A stretch of DNA of 45,737 nt from the NCBI GenBank assembly GCA_947624305.1, contig CANQKC010000022.1, positions 1 through 45,737 on the forward strand, read 5' to 3'. This stretch comes from an uncultured Monoglobus sp. Its GTDB lineage: Bacteria > Bacillota > Clostridia > Monoglobales > Monoglobaceae. The notes under the pieces are model-generated. The model saw only the letters and a program-made list of their open reading frames with translations. It ran no database searches and had not been told where the DNA came from. Positions 32,157 to 39,675 of the stretch are shown in pieces (the first letter of the stretch is position 1; the number at the start of each line of letters is the position of its first letter). The translations under genes were made by a program, and so were the position numbers.

Positions 32157-32226
32157 GAACGCGACCTTGCGTAAGCCGCGGGTTTTTTTGCGTAACCTGC
32201 AAATTTGTTTTAAATTCATACAAATT
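32157..32226. repeat. 70-base direct repeat, right copy
   Basis: Direct repeat of 31723-31792 (about 93% identity). On the minus strand it ends in a GGGGGA ribosome-like site and ATG AAT TTA AAA CAA ATT TG, again resembling the start of the LRR gene. The frame then runs antisense through the RHH gene and is not thought to be coding. Confidence 0.85.
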
Positions 32227-32605
32227 CCCCCTTTATTATATAAAACAACTTTTAAAGCCGAAAAGGACAACTTTTTTCAATAAAATTTATTCAATTTCCG
32301 AATTTTATGCAATTTTAATAATTTCATCTTTTTTATTCCGTCTTATATTGTGTATATTTATTGTTATAAAATATTGATGAATTTCTTTTTTACAAAAGAA
32401 TTATAACACAAAAACAAGCGAAAAATTTTTTCGTGTAATAATTAGGCCGTTTCATGTAATTTTTAATTTAAAATCGAGCGGCCCAAACATTACGTTAAAA
32501 CTATATCAATAAAAAAAGAACGCTGTCAAGCGTCCTTTGGCACGAAGCGCGCTAAACCGGGCACGAAATGAAAAAATATTTTTTATATATCAACAAAAAG
32601 AGATT
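32227..32605. other. AT-rich intergenic region before the GHKL kinase stop
   Basis: No gene is supported here. The stretch is very AT-rich, with a small inverted repeat TTCTTTT/AAAAGAA at 32383-32400. A minus-strand hairpin at about 32512-32534 (AGGACGCTTGACAGCGTTCT with one mismatch, then seven T residues on the minus strand) is the probable terminator of the kinase/regulator operon. Confidence 0.55.
32512..32534 (-). terminator. Probable terminator of the GHKL/LytTR operon
   Basis: Read on the minus strand, GGACGCT-TGAC-AGCGTTC pairs with one mismatch and is followed by TTTTTTT. It lies about 70 bases after the kinase stop codon. Confidence 0.65.
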
Positions 32606-33874
32606 TTATTTTGTGGGAATATGGAGTAAAACCAGTGTTCTGAAAAATTTATTTTCTTTATCGTAGCTCCAGTCCAAACTGCTGTTATATTTTTTCAGGG
32701 CATTATTGATGCTCCTTATTCCGAGGCCGTGTTCATCGGAATCGTCCTTTTGCGTTTGAGGCATGCCGTCTGAAACTATAGGCTCCCGATCCGCGTTGTT
32801 TTCTACTTTCACAGCGGAAAAAGCCCCGTTTACCGTATATAAGTCCACAAAAATCTCTTTCCTTTCCGTATCGGCGGAAGCTTCTATGGCGTTGTCAATT
32901 AGATTTGAAAAAATAGTCACGGTGTCAATATCCGATATAAATGACAAAGTCGGCAAATCGGAATGAATATGAATTTCTATTCCCGCGTCACGGCACTCCC
33001 GCGCCTTTTGGGCAAGTATTACGTTCAAAATATTATTATCCGTGTAGCGAACATAATCCAAATCTTTTTGCGAAAACTGCAATTCCCGCATGTACTTTTT
33101 CGCCTTTTCATTATCTTCCGAGATCAAATCGCTCAACACGGCCAACAGCTTGCGAAAATCATGGCGCATAATTTTTGTATTCTCGTATTTTTCCGCCAAG
33201 ACCCGATATTCGACCAATTCGGCCATATTTTTTTCTCGTTCCTGCTGAAGAAGTTTAAGCTGTTGATTTTTTTCACTCATTCTTGCGTGGATATAAAATG
33301 TTATTATATTTATAATCAGCAATACCGAACACAGGATAAAAAATATAGTATAATTTATCTCCGCCGTTACCAGTATTATGACGCAGATAATCGTCAGCAA
33401 GGGAATAATTATAAGCCCAAAATTAATTTCGGCATTAGGAAACGCTTTTCTTTCTGATAAATGTTTTAAAATTATGACTTCCATCAAATAACTTAATTTG
33501 CTTCCTGTCAGAATAGTGAAAACCTGCTGCGTGGTGTAATCATCGCGGGAAAAATGAAAGCGGACCCCGTACCAATATGACAAAGCAAATTCACTTAAAG
33601 TTGAAAAGGCGTCCAAAAGCATACCGTAAAATATTGCTGTTTTAAGCGAAATTATATACTCAAACCGCAGCAGAATAACATTGATCGCGAAAAAAGCCGC
33701 GATAGAAATTACCACGCTGTTTAGCAGCCCCGCCATCCATATTATAACGTAGCCCAAAAACGCGACAGCCGTGCTTTTCGGATAGCTTTTTCGCGGCGTA
33801 AGATTGGTATTCGCAAAATACACAAAAATTAGATATTCGGATAAACAGCCGAATAAATATCCAATATCGATCAT
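32606..33874 (-). CDS. GHKL-domain sensor histidine kinase (AgrC/VirS-like)
   Basis: A 422-residue membrane kinase. Residues 1-195 hold six or seven hydrophobic helices; then a coiled coil (200-230), a histidine box MRHDFRK with likely phosphorylated His238, and a GHKL ATPase with the N box FSNLIDNAIEA (Asn324, Asn328) and G box HGLGIRSINN. This is the class that senses peptides or small molecules and pairs with LytTR regulators. Its ATG overlaps the stop of the regulator gene by four bases (ATGA), so they are translationally coupled. No agrB or agrD-like signal gene is visible nearby. Base composition is AT-richer than the surroundings. Confidence 0.9.
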   Translation of the reverse strand: MIDIGYLFGCLSEYLIFVYFANTNLTPRKSYPKSTAVAFLGYVIIWMAGLLNSVVISIAAFFAINVILLRFEYIISLKTAIFYGMLLDAFSTLSEFALSYWYGVRFHFSRDDYTTQQVFTILTGSKLSYLMEVIILKHLSERKAFPNAEINFGLIIIPLLTIICVIILVTAEINYTIFFILCSVLLIINIITFYIHARMSEKNQQLKLLQQEREKNMAELVEYRVLAEKYENTKIMRHDFRKLLAVLSDLISEDNEKAKKYMRELQFSQKDLDYVRYTDNNILNVILAQKARECRDAGIEIHIHSDLPTLSFISDIDTVTIFSNLIDNAIEASADTERKEIFVDLYTVNGAFSAVKVENNADREPIVSDGMPQTQKDDSDEHGLGIRSINNALKKYNSSLDWSYDKENKFFRTLVLLHIPTK

Positions 33875-34581
33875 CGAAGTTCACTGCTCCATTTCTTAAA
33901 CTTTTTATTAAATTCGGCATATTTCCTTTTGGAAATATACACGGTGTATTCCTTATCATTGCATCGACAGATTATATCGGTCTTATTGTATTCCGTAACA
34001 TAATTTAAGTTGACATAGTAGCTTCCGTGTGTTTGCGCGAAACAATCCCCATCCAATTGCTTTATTATGTTTTGAAAGGTTTCATACGTTTTTATCTCTT
34101 TTCGCGAGGTGATAATCTTTGTGAGACGATCGCTGTGATAAACATATATAATATCCCGCAAAGGAATTTCTATTTTATTTTTTTCCGAAGTGGTAACTAC
34201 CGTTTTGTTTGCCCGCATCTCTTTGAGAGCCGATTGAATGCCGTATATCAGCCGCGTTTTGCTGAGCGGTTTTGTCCAGAACCGAAAAGCGTGTTTGTTC
34301 AGCGCGTCGTCCATATAATTCTCATGGTATGTTATAAAATAAATAAAGCATTTCGGACTTTTTTGGTGAATGCGTCCCGCCGTTTCTATGCCGTTAATGC
34401 CGGTCATCTCCACATCCAAAAACACCATTTGATAGATTTTATCCGAGGCAAGCATATCCTCCGAATTGGAAAAGGTGTCGATCTCCCACTCTATATTATC
34501 GGGCAAAACGCTTTCGATGAGCGCCGCCTCCTGCCTCAAATCTTCTGTTTCATCGTCACACACGGCTATCCGAAGCGTCAT
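33871..34581 (-). CDS. LytTR-family response regulator (AgrA-like)
   Basis: A 236-residue cytoplasmic regulator. The receiver domain (1-120) has the acidic pair Asp9-Asp10 and phosphoacceptor Asp56 in VFLDVEMTGINGIE. The C-terminal LytTR DNA-binding domain (about 138-232) includes RDIIYVYHSDRLTKI and FAQTHGSYYVNLNYV. It is partner of the GHKL kinase encoded immediately downstream. GGGGGTGG precedes the ATG and a promoter lies at 34603-34631. Targets cannot be told; LytTR regulators often control secreted or surface proteins. Confidence 0.93.
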   Translation of the reverse strand: MTLRIAVCDDETEDLRQEAALIESVLPDNIEWEIDTFSNSEDMLASDKIYQMVFLDVEMTGINGIETAGRIHQKSPKCFIYFITYHENYMDDALNKHAFRFWTKPLSKTRLIYGIQSALKEMRANKTVVTTSEKNKIEIPLRDIIYVYHSDRLTKIITSRKEIKTYETFQNIIKQLDGDCFAQTHGSYYVNLNYVTEYNKTDIICRCNDKEYTVYISKRKYAEFNKKFKKWSSELR

Positions 34582-34602
34582 GTTACCACCCCCTTTCTTT
34601 TT

Positions 34603-34631
34603 ATTTTACAGCCGAAAGGAAATTTTGTCAA
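34603..34631 (-). promoter_or_regulatory. Sigma-A promoter of the LytTR/GHKL pair
   Basis: On the minus strand TTGACA (34631-34626) and TAAAAT (34608-34603) with a 17-base spacer, about 22 bases before the start codon region. Confidence 0.75.
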
Positions 34632-34642
34632 ATAAAAGTTAA

Positions 34643-34662
34643 GAGCCGCCAAGCGGCGGCCC
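34643..34662 (-). terminator. Hairpin after the hybrid kinase gene
   Basis: GCCGCC (34645-34650) and GGCGGC (34655-34660) form a stem with a 4-base loop just after the hybrid kinase stop. On the minus strand only a weak T-rich tail follows, so termination may be partial. Confidence 0.55.
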
Positions 34663-34680
34663 TTGTATTAATATTTTCGC

Positions 34681-37236
34681 TTATTTCAGCAGTCGGTTCA
34701 GGACTCTTGCAAGCCGCTCGAAGTCTATCGGCTTTGCAACGTGGTCGTTCATGCCACTGTCGAGCGCGGCCCGGCGATCCTCTTCAAACGCGTTCGCCGT
34801 CATGGCCACGATCGGGATTTTAGCCAGCTCTTTGTTGTCAAGCGAGCGTATCGCCCTCGTTGCGGCGTAACCGTCCATGACCGGCATCTGAACGTCCATA
34901 AGAATGAGGTCAAAGTATCCGGGCTTCGAGTTTTTGACCATGTTGACCGCCTCGGTGCCGTCGGCGGCTGTCTCGACCTTAAAGCCGCTCTCAATTAGAA
35001 TTTCGTTGGCTATCTCGCGGTTGAGCTCGTTGTCCTCGACCAGGAGCAGGCGTCTGCCCTTGAGCCTGTTGTCGTCAACCGTCAGCGGCGCCGTCTTTTG
35101 CGGCGCGGGCGCTTCGGTTTGGTTGAGCGCGGAGATAAGAATATCGCGGAGCTCGGAGATGAATATCGGCTTGTTGCAGAACGCGGTGACTCCCGCCTGC
35201 CGCGCCTCATCCTCGAACATGCTCCAGTCATAGGCTGTCAGTACGATAATCGGAATATCGTCACCCACAACCGAGCGGATCTGCCGCGTGACCTCAATTC
35301 CGTTAAGGTCGGGCAGGGCCCAGTCGATTATGTACGCGAAGAATTTGTCGCCTATCTCTATCGCCTGCCGCGCCCTCAGCACTGCCTCTTTGCCGTGAAG
35401 CGTCCATTCCGAGCGCATGCCGATCTGCCGCAGCATCTTGGTCACGCTGTCGCAGGTGTTGAAGCTGTCGTCAACCACCAGAACGCGCATGCCCTCAAGC
35501 TCGCGCACGATCTCAATGTTCCTGCTCTCGCCGCAGAGACGGAACTCAAGGTTGATTATAAACTCGGTGCCGCGGTTCTGCGCGGTCTTGACCTCGATCG
35601 TGCCGCCCATGGCTTCGATTATGCTCTTGGTGATCGCCATGCCGAGGCCGGTTCCCTGAATTCCGCTGACCGTGGTGTTGTTTTCCCTTTCAAACGGTTT
35701 GAACACATCCTTTGCGAACTCGGAACTCATGCCTATTCCAGTGTCCTTCACGCGGATCTCATAGGCTCCGTAGCCGCTGACCGGGCAGGGCTTTTGCTTG
35801 ATCGTCAGCGAGACAGAGCCGCCCGCGGGCGTGAACTTTATCGCGTTGCTGAGTAAGTTCAGCAGCACCTGATTGACGTGCAGCTTGTCGCAGAAAATAT
35901 CCTCGTCCACAACGTCGATCGTGTCCATAAAGAAGTTCAGGCTCTTTTCCTGCATCTGCGTCTGTATAATATTGCGCATATCCTTAAATATATCCGATAT
36001 GCTGCACGGCTTTTCCTCAATGTTCAGACGGCCGCTCTCTATGCGGCTCATGTCGAGCACGTCGTTGATAAGGCTCAGCAGGTGGTTGCTCGATGAAAGT
36101 ATTTTGCCCAGATATTCCTGAACGCGCGCCTTGTTGTCAATATTGGCCTCGGCGAGCGTGGTAAATCCGATTATGGCGTTCATCGGTGTCCTTATGTCGT
36201 GCGACATGTTCGAGAGGAACATAGTCTTTGCCTTTTCGGCGGCTTCCGCCTTTTGAAGCTTTTCCTCAAGCACGGCCTGCTTGACGGCTTTGGCCATAAC
36301 AGCTCCGGAGTTTTTGCGCATCCAGAGATAGTAAATAATAACCGCAATTCCCATAAGCAGCGCGATTATCATGAATATTTGGCGGATAGCGTAAAGGTTG
36401 GCGAACGCCTCGCGCTCGGGAACAGAGATTGCGATCTCCCACTGATTTATGTTCGCGGGCGCGTAATAGAGGTATGTCCACTCCGAGTCGGTTTCCGAGC
36501 GGAACACGACATATCCTTTTCCGCAGGACATGATCTCGGCCATTTTCTCGTCCCAGTTAAAGCCTTTTTTGGTTTTGCGATCGCGCATGGTCTCTATGTT
36601 TCCGAGCGTGTCGTGCCATGTGTCCATGATAAAGTCGCCCGTGTCGGTGTCGATTATGAAAACGCTTGAATTGGCGTTGTAGATATTGTCAATGTTGAGC
36701 GCCTTAGGCAGATCGTCAAGCTTTGTAACGCCGTACATTATCGCGACCGTCTCGCCGTCCTTGACGATAGGTATGTAGTGCCTGAGGATCATAAGGTTCC
36801 CGTCCATGATGCTGGTCATGCGGTTCGAGACGTGCTCGCCGAGCGGAGCCTCGGCCTCAAACGAGATGCTTCCCGTGCCGTCGAGCACGTTTCCCTCGGA
36901 GTCAATGACCGAGTTGTCGGGCATAAGCACGCGCACCTTCATGGTCTCCATCAGCGGCGCGAACGCGCTCATCATTTCCTTCATGGTCTCGGTGTCAATG
37001 CTGTCCGCCGACGAGAGCAGGTCCGCGGCGGCGTTGAGCATAAGACTGTCGCGCATAAGCTTGTCGGTGATCTCGTCGACAGCGGTGTTGATGCCTTCCT
37101 CCATGCGGCGCAGGCACCTGTCCTCCGTCAGGTCGCTTATCCTGAGATACGCCGCCACAAACAGCAGCAGAACGACCGCGATCATAATGACCGTGGCGGT
37201 CAGACTCCTTTCGCGGGTTTTGGAATGTTTTTTCAA
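34681..37236 (-). CDS. Hybrid sensor histidine kinase with two receiver domains
   Basis: An 851-residue membrane protein. Order: TM helix (about 13-32), an extracellular cache-like sensor (35-280), second TM (283-305), coiled coil, HisKA with phosphorylated His in NMSHDIRTPMN (about 350), HATPase with NLLSNAIKF and GTGLGMAI, a first receiver (about 590-705) with IIDWALPDLNG, and a second receiver (about 730-848) with LILMDVQMPVMDG. No HPt or output domain is attached, so phosphate must pass to partners elsewhere. The start is a TTG at 37236 with GGGAGG 8 bases upstream. It has its own promoter (37277-37305) and is transcribed divergently from the SH3b gene. Confidence 0.9.
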   Translation of the reverse strand: MKKHSKTRERSLTATVIMIAVVLLLFVAAYLRISDLTEDRCLRRMEEGINTAVDEITDKLMRDSLMLNAAADLLSSADSIDTETMKEMMSAFAPLMETMKVRVLMPDNSVIDSEGNVLDGTGSISFEAEAPLGEHVSNRMTSIMDGNLMILRHYIPIVKDGETVAIMYGVTKLDDLPKALNIDNIYNANSSVFIIDTDTGDFIMDTWHDTLGNIETMRDRKTKKGFNWDEKMAEIMSCGKGYVVFRSETDSEWTYLYYAPANINQWEIAISVPEREAFANLYAIRQIFMIIALLMGIAVIIYYLWMRKNSGAVMAKAVKQAVLEEKLQKAEAAEKAKTMFLSNMSHDIRTPMNAIIGFTTLAEANIDNKARVQEYLGKILSSSNHLLSLINDVLDMSRIESGRLNIEEKPCSISDIFKDMRNIIQTQMQEKSLNFFMDTIDVVDEDIFCDKLHVNQVLLNLLSNAIKFTPAGGSVSLTIKQKPCPVSGYGAYEIRVKDTGIGMSSEFAKDVFKPFERENNTTVSGIQGTGLGMAITKSIIEAMGGTIEVKTAQNRGTEFIINLEFRLCGESRNIEIVRELEGMRVLVVDDSFNTCDSVTKMLRQIGMRSEWTLHGKEAVLRARQAIEIGDKFFAYIIDWALPDLNGIEVTRQIRSVVGDDIPIIVLTAYDWSMFEDEARQAGVTAFCNKPIFISELRDILISALNQTEAPAPQKTAPLTVDDNRLKGRRLLLVEDNELNREIANEILIESGFKVETAADGTEAVNMVKNSKPGYFDLILMDVQMPVMDGYAATRAIRSLDNKELAKIPIVAMTANAFEEDRRAALDSGMNDHVAKPIDFERLARVLNRLLK

Positions 37237-37276
37237 GCTGCGCGCCTCCCTTTTTTAAACAAAATCAAGTTATATA

Positions 37277-37305
37277 ATTTTAACATATTCCGCCCGCCGC
37301 GTCAA
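37277..37305 (-). promoter_or_regulatory. Promoter of the hybrid kinase gene
   Basis: On the minus strand TTGACG (37305-37300) and TAAAAT (37282-37277), spacer 17 bases. Confidence 0.7.
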
Positions 37306-37349
37306 TAATCTAAATTCCTATAATTTATATTAAGGTTAATTATTTTTTA

Positions 37350-37378
37350 TTGACTTTGAAATATATAATCGGTATAAT
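37350..37378 (+). promoter_or_regulatory. Promoter of the SH3b-amidase operon
   Basis: TTGACT (37350-37355) and TATAAT (37373-37378), spacer 17 bases; divergent from the kinase promoter. Confidence 0.8.
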
Positions 37379-37414
37379 ATATAAAGATATAAAAAGCAGA
37401 AGGAGGCAGTGATC

Positions 37415-38545
37415 ATGAGAGACATTAATGACGGAAACGATTTTACGCCGCCCGAAAAAATCGAAAACACGGGCGAGATCAACTTAAACGGCAATAGTGC
37501 CGGTGTATCTGACGAAAATTTGGGAGACACAACGGCCCGGAATATTCCGACCCCGCCCGCGTCCGGCGGACAGAACTTTTACCCGCAGAACGGCGGATAT
37601 GATCAAAATTATAACAGCGGCGGCTACCGTGGCGGCCCGTATATGAACGGACGGGATTACGAAAAAAGAAGCAACACCGGGCTTATCGCGGCGATTTCCG
37701 TACTTTCGGCAATTATTGTGGTCGGCATTGTCTTTTTGACGCTTATGTTCACAGGCGTGCTGCGTTTCGGCGGCGGCGACAATTCCGCCGCTGTTGTGCC
37801 TACCGCGGCACCAGCGCCGACAGACGCGCCCGCGCCCACCGCGGCTCCGGCTGCACCGGCTGCTCCGGCTGCGCAGCCCGAAAACAATGTGATAAGCCGC
37901 TATGTTTATGTGGCGAACGTTCAAAACTCGATCTATTTCCGCAGCGCACCCGCGGAGAACGACGGTAATATAATCACCGAGATACCGCTGGGAACTATGG
38001 TCGGATTTGTTGAAAACGTTGACAGCGTTTTCGCCAAGATAAATTATAACGGTCAGATAGGCTATGCCAAGCAGCAGTACCTGTCGGACGTTCAGCCCTC
38101 GGTCAACAACACCGTTTCGGATTACATGTATGTGGCGAACGTCAAAAACTCGATCTATTTCCGCAGCTCGCCGTCCGAAAACGACGGCAACATCATATGC
38201 GAGATACCGCTCGGCACCAGAGTCGGCTTTATTGAAAACGCCAACAGTGTGTTCGCGAAGATAAGCTATAACGGTCAGACGGGCTACGCCAAGCGCGAAT
38301 ACCTCTCATATTCAAGGCCGTCAACAAGCAGCTCGTCGTCGGGCTCGACCATGACGGTCGTCAACGTTGACTACGCGATATATCTCCGCAGCTCGCCGTC
38401 CGAGAGCTCCGACAGCAACATAATCATGGAGATCCCCGTCGGCGCCACAGTGTCGTATCTCGGCACCGCGAACAGCACGTTCTATAAAATATCTTACGGA
38501 GGAACCGTCGGCTACGCGAAGCAGATCTATCTAAGCTTTAATTGA
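37415..38545 (+). CDS. Membrane-anchored protein with three SH3b repeats
   Basis: A 376-residue protein. A disordered N-terminal cytoplasmic part rich in Asn, Gly, Pro and Tyr (1-85) leads to one TM helix (about 89-115), an Ala/Pro linker (125-160), then three bacterial SH3 repeats (about 165-227, 235-297 and 310-376) sharing the core IYFRSSPSENDGNII, EIPLGT and GYAKxxYLS. SH3b domains of this kind bind peptidoglycan or peptides, so the protein probably ties the membrane to the wall. It is followed after 26 bases by a cell-wall amidase gene. The ATG at 37415 with AAGGAGG 8 bases upstream is chosen over GTG 37409. Confidence 0.82.
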   Translation: MRDINDGNDFTPPEKIENTGEINLNGNSAGVSDENLGDTTARNIPTPPASGGQNFYPQNGGYDQNYNSGGYRGGPYMNGRDYEKRSNTGLIAAISVLSAIIVVGIVFLTLMFTGVLRFGGGDNSAAVVPTAAPAPTDAPAPTAAPAAPAAPAAQPENNVISRYVYVANVQNSIYFRSAPAENDGNIITEIPLGTMVGFVENVDSVFAKINYNGQIGYAKQQYLSDVQPSVNNTVSDYMYVANVKNSIYFRSSPSENDGNIICEIPLGTRVGFIENANSVFAKISYNGQTGYAKREYLSYSRPSTSSSSSGSTMTVVNVDYAIYLRSSPSESSDSNIIMEIPVGATVSYLGTANSTFYKISYGGTVGYAKQIYLSFN

Positions 38546-38571
38546 TCGGTTCGGGAATTATTATTTAAAAA

Positions 38572-39531
38572 ATGAAAAACAATTCAAACAAAATTTTAAT
38601 AGGAATAGTCGCTTTTTTAAGCGTTATCCTCGTTTTCCTTATCGTGGTTTTCGCGCTGACGCTTAAAGGCGTTATCACCAAGGAGACCTTCGGCATCGGC
38701 AAAAAGGAGCCCGCCGCGACCGCGGTTCCGTCCGCGACAGCGGCCCCGACAGCGGCCCCGACGGAGCCTCCGAAAAAAATCGTGGTGCTCGACCCGGGCC
38801 ACGGAAAGGACTCAGGCTCAATGACCGACGAGGAAAAAACAGCCGAGGGCTGGGTCCGTTCGTCCCGCGGCTGGGGCGAGTGGCGGCACTGGAAGTCCGG
38901 AACGGTATGGCAGGACTGCGAGGGCGTCGGCTGCTCCGGCAGAGCGCCGTCGGGCGGCGGGTGCTGGTACCCGATAGGCGACGGAGACCGCAGCGGCGAG
39001 CCCGAAATCAATCTGAGGAACACCGAATATGCCAAAACCTTCCTTGAGCAAATGGGCTATGAGGTGAGAATGACGAGGGAAACCAATGACCGGAACCCGT
39101 CCATGACCAAGCGTCTCACATATTGCTATAAGGACGGAGACACAGCCGAGGCGCCCGACGCCGACGTGTTCGTCTGCGTTCACTCAAACGCCGGAGGCGG
39201 CAGAGGATCGGCGTATATGGCGTTGAGCGGACTGTATGACCAGGCGGGAACGCTTCCGCCCGCGGATTATGTTGAGCGGAGCAACCTGCTCGGCAGCCTC
39301 ATCAATGACCGCATAACCTCCGAAACATCAATGCCGGCTTTCGGAGGCGGCAGATACGACGGCCTGCCCGAGGCTATTTTGTTCTGTAAGTCGCCCGTGC
39401 CGATAGCGTATCTTGAGATAGGATTTTTCGACAGCTCCGCCGACACGGAAATACTGAACTCCGAAGCCGAGGCCATTGGCAGAGCCATAGCCGAGGGCGT
39501 GGACGATTATTTTAAGTCTGTCGGTCAATAA
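38572..39531 (+). CDS. N-acetylmuramoyl-L-alanine amidase (Amidase_3), membrane anchored
   Basis: The enzyme cuts the bond between muramic acid and the stem peptide in peptidoglycan. The 319-residue protein has a TM anchor (about 8-30), an Ala/Thr/Pro linker (46-67) and an Amidase_3 domain with zinc ligands His77 (LDPGHG), Glu143 or Glu145 (SGEPEINLR) and His204 (CVHSN), and catalytic Glu282 (YLEIGF). Between His77 and the glutamate there is an insertion of roughly 50 residues rich in Trp, Gly and Cys (Cys116, Cys121, Cys131), longer than usual. No good ribosome site precedes the ATG, so translation may depend on the SH3b gene upstream. Confidence 0.88.
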   Translation: MKNNSNKILIGIVAFLSVILVFLIVVFALTLKGVITKETFGIGKKEPAATAVPSATAAPTAAPTEPPKKIVVLDPGHGKDSGSMTDEEKTAEGWVRSSRGWGEWRHWKSGTVWQDCEGVGCSGRAPSGGGCWYPIGDGDRSGEPEINLRNTEYAKTFLEQMGYEVRMTRETNDRNPSMTKRLTYCYKDGDTAEAPDADVFVCVHSNAGGGRGSAYMALSGLYDQAGTLPPADYVERSNLLGSLINDRITSETSMPAFGGGRYDGLPEAILFCKSPVPIAYLEIGFFDSSADTEILNSEAEAIGRAIAEGVDDYFKSVGQ

Positions 39532-39544
39532 TTTTAAATTAAGT

Positions 39545-39583
39545 GCGCGGCTTGCATTCAAAGCGGGCCGCGCTTTTGTTTTT
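39545..39583 (+). terminator. Terminator of the SH3b-amidase operon
   Basis: GCGCGGC (39545-39551) pairs with GCCGCGC (39567-39573) and is followed by TTTTGTTTTT. Confidence 0.88.
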
Positions 39584-39636
39584 AATTTGTATTATACAAT
39601 TAATAAAATCGTAATGTTTTATGCCGAAGTTTGTAG

Positions 39637-39642
39637 TATAAT
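39637..39642 (+). promoter_or_regulatory. Probable -10 element of the RCC1-acpS-alr operon
   Basis: A perfect TATAAT lies 34 bases before the RCC1 start codon, but no convincing -35 is seen at the usual distance. The promoter may be weak or activator-dependent. Confidence 0.5.
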
Positions 39643-39675
39643 TATTCTGTAGATTTGTATACTAAAGGTGATAAG

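Noticed and set aside
31920..32270. 116-codon minus-strand frame overlapping the RHH gene
   Set aside because: Its first codons belong to the 70-base repeat and the rest is antisense to the RHH gene, which has the better ribosome site and a recognisable fold.
32568..32666. 32-codon plus-strand frame starting MKKYFLYINKK as an AgrD-like peptide
   Set aside because: No ribosome site, mostly antisense to the kinase gene, and no agrB partner.
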